A stretch of 64,000 nt of DNA from Desulfatibacillum aliphaticivorans DSM 15576 (GTDB lineage: Bacteria; Desulfobacterota; Desulfobacteria; Desulfobacterales; Desulfatibacillaceae), in NCBI RefSeq assembly GCF_000429905.1, contig NZ_KE386983.1:13683-77682 (forward strand), in the 5' to 3' direction. A program made the translations under genes and the position numbers. The notes beneath the pieces are model-generated. The model did not search any database. It worked only from the letters and a program-made list of their open reading frames with translations, and was not told where the DNA came from. Shown here piece after piece: positions 35,829 through 43,774 of this stretch (positions are counted from its first letter, which is position 1; each line of letters begins with the position of its first letter).

Positions 35829-36275
35829 TTAATCCAACTCCCAGGAATTGATGTCCGCAGCGAAATCCACGCCGCCCATCTGTCCGTCTTCTCCCAGGGA
35901 AATGATGTCGTAGTCGCCGTTTTCGCCGGGGCATCTGTACAGGTATTCATTTTTCCAGGGATCCAGCGGCACTTTTCCTTTGGCGAGATATCCGCCCGGC
36001 TGGTAACGGGTTGCCGCCTGGCCCGTGGTGGGCTTTTCCACCAACGCCTGCAGGCCCTGGTCCGTGGAGGGGTAGAAGCCGTTATGGAGCTTGAACATTT
36101 TGAGGGCGGTTTCAAAGGTTTGGATTTGCATTTTAGCCATGTCCACCTTGGCCCCATCGCTGGCGCCCATGACGCGCACGCCCACATAAGCGAACAACAT
36201 GCCCAAAATCACAATCACAACCATAACTTCAAGAAGGGTGAAGCCCGAATCGCCCTTGTTCACTCTTTTATTCAT
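35829..36275 (-). CDS. gspG: major pseudopilin GspG
   Basis: A 148-residue major pseudopilin with cleavage at SG/FTLLEVMVVIVILGML, the conserved NGFYPSTDQGLQALVEKP and the C-terminal calcium-site region (LDPWKNEYLYRCPGENGDYD, SLGEDG). It forms the pseudopilus shaft. It should be processed by a prepilin peptidase (GspO/PilD), which is not encoded in this window. Confidence 0.96.
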   Translation of the reverse strand: MNKRVNKGDSGFTLLEVMVVIVILGMLFAYVGVRVMGASDGAKVDMAKMQIQTFETALKMFKLHNGFYPSTDQGLQALVEKPTTGQAATRYQPGGYLAKGKVPLDPWKNEYLYRCPGENGDYDIISLGEDGQMGGVDFAADINSWELD

Positions 36276-36319
36276 CTTTCTATTGTCCTCATTGCTAAAC
36301 TGCCCGGAATAAGATCGGT

Positions 36320-37546
36320 TTACCGCAAGGTTGTGGTAAGCTCCATCATGGGCATCAATATGGAAAAAACGATAAATCCCACGCCGCCGGCCATGGCCAC
36401 GATGAGGATGGGCTCGAGGCTGGCGGTAAGGGCGTCGATGGTGTTCTCCGTTTCCGCTTCATACATGTCGGCCATTTTTTCCAGCATGGCCTCCAACTCG
36501 CCGCTTTGCTCCCCCACTTCCATCATTTGGATGGTGATGGGCGGAAATCCGGGCTTGGCGGCCAGGGATTCCCCCAGGCCTCGGCCTTCGCCGATTTCTC
36601 CGGCGGCGTCTCCAATCCCCTCGGCGATATGCACGTTTTCCACCACGTTTTGCACAATGCCCATGGCCGGCACCAAAGGCACGCCGTTGGTCAAGAGGCT
36701 GGCCAGGGTTCTGGCGAACCGGGCCAAAGACAGGTTTTGCGCCAAGGGGCCTAAAATAGGGATACGCAGGTATTTTGCATCCCACCATTTGCGGCCTCGC
36801 TTGGAATTCTTGAACTGGCGAAAAGCCAGGGCGGCGCCAAATATCAGGACGAAAAGCACAACCCAATAGTCGACAAGAAAATCGCTGGCGGCTATCAAAA
36901 CCCGGGTAGGCAGCGGCAGCGCCTGCTGCACGTCATCAAAGAGAGAGACGATGCTGGGCACCACCTTGACCATCAGGGCGGTCAAAACCACAATGGCCAC
37001 CAGAACCATGATTACAGGGTAAGCCAGGGCGGCCCGGATTTTGCCCTTGGTGTTTTCATTGCGTTCGGTCAAATCGGAAAGGCGCGCCAGGACGATTTCC
37101 ATGGCGCCGGAAGCCTCGCCGGCCCGGACCATGTTCACGTACAAGGGGGAAAAAACTTTGGGGTGGGAGGACAAGGCGTCGGCCAGGCTTTTGCCTTCCA
37201 CGATGTCATCCTTGACGTGGGCCAGAACCTTTTGCAAAACCGGATGGGGCGACTGGGGAATCAGGGATTCCAGGGCGCTCACAATGGGCAGGCCCGCGCC
37301 CACCAGGGTGGAAAGCTGACGCGTGGTGATGGAGATATACTTGGACGGAATCCTGCCTTCCAAAAAGGGCAGGGAAAAGCGTTTTTCATCCTGGCTGGCG
37401 GAAACCTCGGGCGCTTCCGTGATTTCCACCGGATAGGACCCGGCCTCCCGAAGTTTGGCCCGGGCGACCGAAGGGCTGTCTGCATCCAGGATGCCTGTCC
37501 GCTTTTTGCCCTTGGAGTCCAGAGCTACGTATTCATAAACCGGCAT
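36320..37546 (-). CDS. gspF: type II secretion platform protein GspF
   Basis: A 408-residue inner-membrane protein with two GspF/PilC domains. Visible marks are MPVYEYVALDSKGKKRTG at the start, RQLSTLVGAGLPIVSALE, and LLTNGVPLVPAMGIVQNVV in the second half; membrane helices occur near 175, 225 and 385. It is the first Gsp gene of the operon, 47 bases after the NUDIX gene, so the operon may begin further upstream with the aldolase or use a promoter I cannot see. Confidence 0.95.
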   Translation of the reverse strand: MPVYEYVALDSKGKKRTGILDADSPSVARAKLREAGSYPVEITEAPEVSASQDEKRFSLPFLEGRIPSKYISITTRQLSTLVGAGLPIVSALESLIPQSPHPVLQKVLAHVKDDIVEGKSLADALSSHPKVFSPLYVNMVRAGEASGAMEIVLARLSDLTERNENTKGKIRAALAYPVIMVLVAIVVLTALMVKVVPSIVSLFDDVQQALPLPTRVLIAASDFLVDYWVVLFVLIFGAALAFRQFKNSKRGRKWWDAKYLRIPILGPLAQNLSLARFARTLASLLTNGVPLVPAMGIVQNVVENVHIAEGIGDAAGEIGEGRGLGESLAAKPGFPPITIQMMEVGEQSGELEAMLEKMADMYEAETENTIDALTASLEPILIVAMAGGVGFIVFSILMPMMELTTTLR

Positions 37547-37593
37547 AAGCCTCTATTCTCTTGGCGCGGCAGGCGCCCGCCGTCTTTGCGCCT

Positions 37594-38112
37594 TTAATAA
37601 ACCGGCTTTTCAATGCGATACCCGGCCAGATAAATGCGCACAAAGCGTTTGTGACTGTCAAAAGCAAGCTCGGGAAGGTCATCCGGCGGAAAAAACGCTA
37701 CCTCCTGGGCGTCGTCTCCAGGGGCGGGTTCTCCGCTGTATTCCCGGACCAGATAGCCCATGAGCAGTACGGTTCCGTAGTCTGAATTGGAACTGCTGGT
37801 AAGGCCCAGGAGGCCTTCGATCCTGCCTTTCAAAGCGGTTTCCTCGGCAAGCTCGCGCAGGGCGCATTCTTCGGGCTGCTCGCCGATTTCCATGAATCCC
37901 CCGGGCAGGCACCACATGCCGATTTTGGGCTCCACATTGCGCTTGACCAACAGCAATCGGCCCCGGGAGTCCACCACAACCAGGGCGCTGGCAGGGACTG
38001 GGTTTTGGTAGTTGGTCAGCCCGCATTCATCGCAATGCAGGCGGAGCCTGCCTTCCACATGTTTTTCACCAAGCAGGCTTCCGCAAAAACGGCAAAAGGC
38101 TTTTTTGACCAT
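37594..38112 (-). CDS. NUDIX hydrolase with N-terminal zinc ribbon
   Basis: A 172-residue protein with a zinc ribbon (Cys 7, 10, 27, 30) and a Nudix domain. The Nudix box GGFMEIGEQPEECALRELAE continues EETAL, with Thr where the consensus has Gly. The architecture resembles NudC-like or ADP-ribose pyrophosphatase proteins, so a nucleotide-sugar or NAD(H) substrate is plausible. ATG 38112 is two bases after the aldolase stop, which argues for coupling. Confidence 0.86.
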   Translation of the reverse strand: MVKKAFCRFCGSLLGEKHVEGRLRLHCDECGLTNYQNPVPASALVVVDSRGRLLLVKRNVEPKIGMWCLPGGFMEIGEQPEECALRELAEETALKGRIEGLLGLTSSSNSDYGTVLLMGYLVREYSGEPAPGDDAQEVAFFPPDDLPELAFDSHKRFVRIYLAGYRIEKPVY

Positions 38113-38113
38113 G

Positions 38114-39409
38114 CTAATCGTCAAAATTCCCTTCCGGCCCTTCTTCCTTTTCCAGGGAGGCGGCGCGCGCTTGGTATTTCTCCGGGGTCCAATCCGCCGG
38201 GTCTTCGATGCGTTCGGCTTTGGGGCCGGGATCGTATGATCCCGCCTTGAGCATGGCTTCGATGGCCAGGGGCGCGGTGTCTCCGGCGTTGAATACGTCT
38301 GTCAGGAGCGTATAGACGAAGTCTTCCACTCGTTTAGCCATGCGTTCCCGCACTTCCAGGGGCTGGCCCATAATTTTGTTTTCAAAGGGAAGATTGAGCT
38401 TCTTGTAATTGCCGCCCTTCCAATCCTGCTTGGCGGCGTAGGCTTTCATTTCCTCCCAAAGCTCTTCGGTCAGGCCTTCGCCCTTCACCTTGATGAAATT
38501 GCCGTCGGCGTCCAGTTGCGCGTTGCCGTAATCGTTGACTTCCAGGCCCCAGGATATCATCTGCAGGGCCGTGGCCACGTTGGCTTTGGTGGTGTGCGTT
38601 TCGGCGGCGATGCGGCGTAGGCGGTCCGAGTTATTGCCCGAGGTGCCGTGCTGGGCGCCGGAGGTGGCGTAGGGCTCCAGGGCCTTGTGGATTTCCGTGG
38701 TCAATTCCACTTGGATTCCCTGATCGCTGGCCTCGATGCCGTGGGTGGTCCCGTTATTCAAGGCGATCCAGTCGGCCACGATGCCGTGGGCGTTGAGCCC
38801 GGCGATGAGGAATTTGGCCTCGTCCACCGTGGAAAGGCCGGACTTCCCTTTGATTTCGCCTACTTCCGTTTCCAGTCCGGCCCAATCCGGCACAAACTCG
38901 TTAAGCGCCAGGTTGGCGGCCAGGTTCTGGGCGTCGGGCATATGAGAGGCGTCAATGGCGATAGACGTCATCCCCGCTTCAAACAAGGTCGGGATTTCCA
39001 CGGCGGCCGGCGCCACGTCTTCGGGTTTTTTAATGCCGTAATGGTCGGCGTGGATGGCCACGGGCACGGTCACGCCCATTTCATTGCACAAAGCGTCCAC
39101 CTGCCGGGCGATGTTCCAGTAATTGGTGGCGCAATAGGAACTGGCGCCGCCTTCGGAACGGGCGATTTCGATAATGATAGCGGCATTGGCGCGCTGGGCG
39201 GCGGCCAAAGAGCCCCTGATGACCAGGTTGCTCCTGCCGTTGGCTGCGATGGTCATGGCGCCGCCTTTGGCGAGCATGGCCCTGTCTATGTATTTTCCGC
39301 TCACAATGAGCGCTTTGGAATTGGGAAAAAGTTTTTTGATGTTGGGCGGGCGTCCGATTTCCAAGGCTTTCAAGAAATCCGGGGAATATACTGCGGTCGA
39401 TTGTGTCAT
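38114..39409 (-). CDS. fba: class II fructose-bisphosphate aldolase, long form
   Basis: A 431-residue member of the zinc-dependent class II aldolase family. Visible marks are the metal-binding AIHADHYG near residue 130, DASHMPDAQN, and the later QHGTSGNN loop that binds phosphate and metal. It is longer than the usual ~350 residues, with a charged C-terminal extension (YQARAASLEKEEGPEGNFDD). It splits fructose 1,6-bisphosphate in glycolysis/gluconeogenesis; other sugar-phosphate substrates are possible. GAGGTGATG precedes the ATG. Confidence 0.85.
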   Translation of the reverse strand: MTQSTAVYSPDFLKALEIGRPPNIKKLFPNSKALIVSGKYIDRAMLAKGGAMTIAANGRSNLVIRGSLAAAQRANAAIIIEIARSEGGASSYCATNYWNIARQVDALCNEMGVTVPVAIHADHYGIKKPEDVAPAAVEIPTLFEAGMTSIAIDASHMPDAQNLAANLALNEFVPDWAGLETEVGEIKGKSGLSTVDEAKFLIAGLNAHGIVADWIALNNGTTHGIEASDQGIQVELTTEIHKALEPYATSGAQHGTSGNNSDRLRRIAAETHTTKANVATALQMISWGLEVNDYGNAQLDADGNFIKVKGEGLTEELWEEMKAYAAKQDWKGGNYKKLNLPFENKIMGQPLEVRERMAKRVEDFVYTLLTDVFNAGDTAPLAIEAMLKAGSYDPGPKAERIEDPADWTPEKYQARAASLEKEEGPEGNFDD

Positions 39410-39752
39410 GGCATCACCTCTATATATTCATGCTAAAAAACCGCGTTAAAGCCGTAAGCCCAATGCGAGCCCCGGCGAAACACAATGATGATAACCGATC
39501 TTTTCGCTCGGACGATATCACTTCCCCCTTGGGAATTCAAGACGCCGAAGAATAAAATTTGGTGACATTCCGGCGGAAAAAAACCTGCGTCCCCAAAGGA
39601 TTTCGCGGCATGGATCCATGTTTTTTTACGACCTAAAAAATACACGATAATCGCATGCCGCCAACATAGGGGCAAGAGGGCTGCCGCGTAGCCCCTCTTT
39701 CACCTCAATCCAGTCAGGCGCATTTATTGCGGCCGGGTTTTAAAAGGCCTTG
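39410..39752. other. intergenic region upstream of aldolase gene, 343 bp
   Basis: It must hold the aldolase promoter, though no clear pair was found. A GC-rich hairpin (AGAGGGCT/AGCCCCTCT) lies at 39675-39698, lacking a proper T run on the strand that would need it. No gene seen. Confidence 0.4.
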
Positions 39753-40031
39753 TTACTCGTCTTCCTCGTCGTCGCCGCCGGATTCGGGCATATCCACCAT
39801 GCCCTCGCCCGAACGCAAATCCTCGAGAATGGCCCTGATCTCTTCCTTATATTCCTGCTCGGCCCGCACCACGCCCCAGCCCTTTTGCACCTGGTACATG
39901 CCGTCGTAGGCCGTGTCGTGATAGGACAATATGGTATGGACGATCTCTTTTTCGTCCAGAATCGCCCCTAAGAGCCTTGCCTCAATTTCGTTTTCCAGGG
40001 TTGCAACATTAACGACTTCCACATCACTCAT
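39753..40031 (-). CDS. small DUF2007-like protein
   Basis: A 92-residue acidic protein: VEVVNVATLENEIEARLLGAI then EKEIVHTILSYHDTAYDG and a Glu/Asp-rich end. The beta-alpha-beta pattern (protein name, long helix, short insert) resembles DUF2007 putative signal-transducing proteins. ATG 40031 has AAGGAG 7-8 bases upstream. Function unknown. Confidence 0.65.
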   Translation of the reverse strand: MSDVEVVNVATLENEIEARLLGAILDEKEIVHTILSYHDTAYDGMYQVQKGWGVVRAEQEYKEEIRAILEDLRSGEGMVDMPESGGDDEEDE

Positions 40032-40393
40032 CCATGTCTCCTTGCCAGGCGGGGTTCTTTCATCCTTGACGGGCGCGCCTTGCATTTTCAGTTCAATTTC
40101 AGACTGTTCCGTTGGCGCCAGCCGTTGCTTTTTTCGTTGGGTTTAGATTAGCAAATATTCCTTGGCAGGCAAAGCAAAAGAAATGCAAAAACTTCGAGGC
40201 TATGTATAAGCGGGTGAATCGTGCAGCAAAAGGAATGGCTGCCATACCTGTGAATGGTTCTATATATTCCGTGGTTCCTGACTTTCCATGGACGCGGCCG
40301 CGCTTCCGTAATAGCCGGGTCGGAACCCGCTCCCGTTTCCTCTATTTCAGGGATGGAGGTCACCCAATCCATGCCTTCTTATATTGCCATTTT
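40032..40393. other. intergenic region, 362 bp
   Basis: It lies between the delta-60 lipoprotein and the small DUF2007-like gene, both on the minus strand. I see nothing convincing in it. Confidence 0.4.
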
Positions 40394-41734
40394 TTATTGG
40401 GGGAGGCTGAATGGATCGTTCGTCCAGTTCACATTATATTGTCCCATGAGCCTGAGCGTCAGAACTTCATTATCGACCCCGTTGTTGGAAAAACCGGTTA
40501 CAACAATGTTGCCGTCAGCTTGCATGGCGATCCCATTGGCCTGGTCGTCAGTATTTGGCAGCCCGGTAAAAGTGAATACGCCGTTTTCGGCGAAATCCAT
40601 GTCCAAATTCCCGTTGCAGTCGTATCCCAGGACAATTGCCTGGTTTTTGGGGCCGTTGTCGCTTACCCCGGCAACGAATATTTCGCCGTGTGGCGAAACC
40701 GCCACACCAAATGCATATTCAAACACGCCGGGTTGATCCGGGTATACGGCTGCGCCGCCTTTGGCGAACCCATTGTCCAGAACTCCATTTTCTTCCAAAC
40801 GCAAAAGAAGGATTTTATAGCTGTTTCCATCGTGCGCCGAGCCTGTGACCACGATCTTCCCGTCGTCCTGGAGTGCGATAAAATTGCCGTAATCTGCATT
40901 GTCACCTGCGTGGCTGTATTTGAAAACGCCGTTGTTTCCGAATGAGGCGTCCAGGACGCCATTGGGATTATATCGCAACACCAGGAGGTCTTCCTCTATC
41001 ATCCCCACTACAATATCAGCGCCTGCAACAACAACCTTGCCATCCGGCTGTATGGCGACCGCAAAGCCCTTGTCGTTGTCATCGCCGGACCCATTATATG
41101 TTACTACGCCGTTATTTCCAAATCCCGGTTCAAGGTTCAAATTGTTGTCCAGGCACAAAAGGATAAGATCCTGGCTGTTGGCGCCAAGTATTTCTCCCAC
41201 AATATAAATTCTGCCGTCAGGCCCGGCGGCGGCCCCGAATCCGATATCCGTAAACTCCCCCGGGCTCGAATAAGTGGTGAAAATGTCCAGGGTTCCGTCC
41301 GGCTCATATTTTAAAACAAGAATATCCCGTTTGGTGTTATATCTGACATAGCCCGTGACAATAATGGCGCCATTCTGAGCCAGGGCCAGCCCGAGGCCCT
41401 TCTGGTCCAACCCGTCATCGAAGTAAACGGTTCCGTTTGTTCCGAAAAGGTTGTCTAACGTTCCGTCCGGGTTGTATCGAAGGAGCAGGACCTGATTCTT
41501 GACGCCGTCAAATGAATACCCCATGACGACGATTTTTCCGTCGGACTGAATAAGTGTTTCAACTCCCGTGTCGTTTTCCGAAAATGGACCATCAAATAAA
41601 ACAAAGCCCTCCGGTTTATTGAAGGATGCGTCGAGCTTTCCAAAAAATGAGTGAAAAAAGCCGGAGCTGTCATTGTCATCACAGGATGGCAGGCACAACA
41701 GCAGAAATAGCAAAAAAACAAATGACCGTTTCAT
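40394..41734 (-). CDS. lipoprotein with delta-60 repeats (beta-propeller-like)
   Basis: A 446-residue protein starting with a lipoprotein signal (MKRSFVFLLFLLLCLPSC, lipidated Cys 18). It is then built from about seven delta-60 repeats of ~55 residues, each with the pattern LDxxFGxxG...IxVxGxxxG...LLLRYNPDGTLD. The repeats probably form a beta-propeller at the cell surface or in the periplasm. GGAGG lies 9 bases before ATG 41734. The ligand is unknown. Sorting is uncertain because the residues after Cys are DDND. Confidence 0.85.
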   Translation of the reverse strand: MKRSFVFLLFLLLCLPSCDDNDSSGFFHSFFGKLDASFNKPEGFVLFDGPFSENDTGVETLIQSDGKIVVMGYSFDGVKNQVLLLRYNPDGTLDNLFGTNGTVYFDDGLDQKGLGLALAQNGAIIVTGYVRYNTKRDILVLKYEPDGTLDIFTTYSSPGEFTDIGFGAAAGPDGRIYIVGEILGANSQDLILLCLDNNLNLEPGFGNNGVVTYNGSGDDNDKGFAVAIQPDGKVVVAGADIVVGMIEEDLLVLRYNPNGVLDASFGNNGVFKYSHAGDNADYGNFIALQDDGKIVVTGSAHDGNSYKILLLRLEENGVLDNGFAKGGAAVYPDQPGVFEYAFGVAVSPHGEIFVAGVSDNGPKNQAIVLGYDCNGNLDMDFAENGVFTFTGLPNTDDQANGIAMQADGNIVVTGFSNNGVDNEVLTLRLMGQYNVNWTNDPFSLPQ

Positions 41735-42002
41735 AAAGACCAGCCTCCTGTGTATTTGATGAATATCAGTCAAACACTCAATAACTTTACAATATATTGA
41801 AATAACATAAAGCATAAAAAATATACAACAGTAAAAACCCTATATTTTAACCGAAAATCATCTCCTATACAGGGCCCCAAAACGAGAACGGACACGCCGA
41901 ACCGCCTCACATGGGAACACGGGTAGGACAAGCCCCCCCATCCTGGCCTTTCCCCGCCAGGGGGGAAGGGGAATTGATAAGGAACTGCGTTGCGGCGGTG
42001 AT

Positions 42003-42034
42003 TAGTTGGGTTTCGCGGGGCTCTACCCAACTAC
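42003..42034 (+). repeat. truncated copy of the MITE-like element end
   Basis: TAGTTGGGTTTCGCGGGGCT followed by CTACCCAAC resembles the left end of the elements at 18480 and 19505. The rest of the element is missing. Confidence 0.45.
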
Positions 42035-42058
42035 AAAAACCTCTCCCACTATCCGTAT

Positions 42059-42088
42059 GCATTCCCACGCGGGAGCGTGGGGAACGAG
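42059..42088. repeat. dispersed palindromic element, second copy
   Basis: GCATTCCCACGC-GGGA-GCGTGGGGAACGAG is the reverse-orientation relative of the element at 16165-16191. Confidence 0.55.
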
Positions 42089-42289
42089 GTCGCTGAGCGA
42101 TATGACAGGAAGGGCGCAGCAGGCAGCGCCCCGATACGGCCGCCGGGCGGGTTTTTGCAATCCACGGGTTTGGGTTTACCGAAAGGTCTTTTTTCATTGG
42201 TAGGGCGCAGGGCTTCCCTTGTCCGCAATTTGTTCGGGCCAGGCCCACGGTCGAAAGCTCTACTGACTCCCTGGTTCCGGGTTTTCTGC

Positions 42290-42783
42290 GGGGTTCAGCC
42301 ATTTTTCGGTAATACCAGGGCCGGAGCCCGACCATCAGCCCCATACTCCGCTGGTTTTTCAGGGGAAGATTGGCGTCCATTTCGGCCAGCTCGTTGAACT
42401 GGGCCAGAAGTTCGTCCGCCTTGCGCAAAATAATTTTTTAAGAATCCCCGGTAATAATGCCAGGATAATAACCCAAACGCTGGTTTGGCCTATCAAAGGG
42501 GTGCTTCATGAGGTCGGTCATGAAGGTTGCTATATTGCTTCTGCTCAAGGGTCCATCGGGTTCCAAAAGATATTGCTGGCTACTAGAACCCGGACCTGGT
42601 CGAATAACTCAAAGTCCAGAATCCGGCATACGGCCTATAGGCGCTTCATGATAAAGGACTCCTGGGAGAAAAGGCGTTTGATACTGGTAAGACTAAGATT
42701 CATTTCCCGGGCGAGATCCTTGTAGATCATGCCTTTAGCCTTGATATAGAGTTTGAGTGTCGTGAGCAGTTGAGTGGTCTGGC
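42290..42783 (-). pseudogene. decayed XRE-type regulator (internal stop and deletion)
   Basis: On the minus strand from ~42783 the frame reads QTTQLLTTLKLYIKAKGMIY, then KDLAREMNLSLTSIKRLFSQ, a clear Cro/C1-like helix-turn-helix. It meets an in-frame TAG after SFIMKRL, and the frame then continues AVCRILDFELFDQVRV. About 200 bases further on, in another frame, comes LRKADELLAQFNELAEMDAN followed by LPLKNQRSMGLMVGLRPW, like the C-terminal part of the same regulator type. So the middle is lost or scrambled and one codon is a stop. The link between the two pieces rests on my memory of the family. Confidence 0.65.
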
Positions 42784-42937
42784 TCGGGTTATTGGGTCCT
42801 TGGGCGCCGGATTTCGGCGCCCGAAAATTACCGCTTGCAAGCTATCCCCCGTGTATACCATCCTGTTCCCGGCAACAAGCGCTTAATCGAATGGTGAACG
42901 CGAAACAGCAAATGAACCCCATAAGGGAGGCTGTCCC

Positions 42938-43650
42938 ATGAAATCCACCCATGACGATAAAAGCCACAAGCACTGGGAACACCGCGAGGAAAAAACTGGG
43001 AAAAATTCCAGTTCAACCAGCCCTACGCCAAGGGTCTGGAGCGGCTCAACAAAGAGGTGCTTTCCAAAATAAATTTTGACCCTGCCATGCTTTGGCAATG
43101 GGGCGCCATGCAGGCCATGACCTCCATCAAGGTGTTGAAAACCGTGGAGGAAAAGTGCGGGGCCGAGGGGCAAAAGCTGGTCCTGGACAGCTTATGGCAG
43201 GTGGGCTATGACATCGGCCGCCAGATCACGGAAAATACCCGGGTTCCTGACGACATGTCCACGGGAGAATGGGTCAGCTTTTACGCCACCGTCATCAACC
43301 GAATCGCCTATGCATCCCTGGAAAGCGCCCTCGTTGATTCAGAGGAAAAGGTCAGCTTCCATATTGACTGGCGCCCTCACCAGGACCATTACAAACCTTT
43401 TGACTGCCGGGTGCAACGGTATTTTGTTCAGGGGATGATAGACGCCAGCACGGATTTCATGAAAAGCCAGGGGCGGGAAAAGGTCTGGAATGTGGAGTTT
43501 AAAAGCCCCATTCCGGCAGGGGCCGAAACCTGTTTTTTCACCATGGAAAAGGGAGGTCCCGATCAAAAACGAAAATGAGGGGAATGCACCCGCCTGATTG
43601 AGGAAAAGGCCCTGGACCTCGCCGTCAAACGCAAGGCGGAAAAAGATTGA
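42938..43650 (+). pseudogene. L-2-amino-thiazoline-4-carboxylate hydrolase-like gene, broken
   Basis: AAGGGAGG and ATG 42938 start a frame (MKSTHDDKSHKHWEHREEK) that shifts at a six-A run (42990-42995); one extra A would join it to WEKFQFNQPYAKGLERLNKE and the long frame ending at 43578. That part (VEEKCGAEGQKLVLDSLWQV, GYDIGRQI) resembles the L-2-amino-thiazoline-4-carboxylic acid hydrolase family. An in-frame TGA at 43576-43578 is followed by 23 more sensible codons (GECTRLIEEKALDLAVKRK) up to a TGA at 43648-43650. With two lesions I call it a pseudogene; a sequencing error at the A run is possible. Confidence 0.65.
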
Positions 43651-43695
43651 AATTGCGAGGCGGCGAGACTCAAAAAATCGGAAGATTGTAAATAC

Positions 43696-43723
43696 AACGG
43701 GGAGGCCGCTTGGCCTCCCCGTT
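43696..43723 (+). terminator. GC-rich terminator-like hairpin
   Basis: ACGGGGAGGCC and GGCCTCCCCGT pair fully around a GCTT loop, followed by only TTTGGTT. It sits between the broken hydrolase gene and the convergent penicillin acylase gene. Confidence 0.6.
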
Positions 43724-43774
43724 TGGTTATGGTTGCTTATGAAGTTTTCTCAGCTTGCGCCACGCCGGCTCCCC

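Larger units (their letters stand above)
41735..42289. other. repeat cluster and degraded sequence, 555 bp
   Basis: It contains a truncated MITE-like end (42003-42034), the CATTCCCACGC palindrome (42059-42088) and GC-rich low-complexity repeats. No intact gene was recognised; it borders two pseudogenes. Confidence 0.5.

Noticed and set aside
40148..40372. Small minus-strand open frame downstream of the delta-60 gene
   Set aside because: No ribosome site, no recognisable features, composition unlike the neighbours.
41907..42428. A 173-residue minus-strand frame treated as an intact gene
   Set aside because: Only its first ~43 residues resemble a regulator C-terminus; the rest runs through repeats, so it is better read as part of a pseudogene.
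43576..43650. In-frame TGA followed by 23 sensible codons, possibly a selenocysteine codon
   Set aside because: Desulfobacterota are rich in selenoproteins, so this was considered. However, no clear bacterial SECIS hairpin was seen just after the TGA, the residue is not at a likely redox site, and the same gene also has a frameshift, so decay is simpler.
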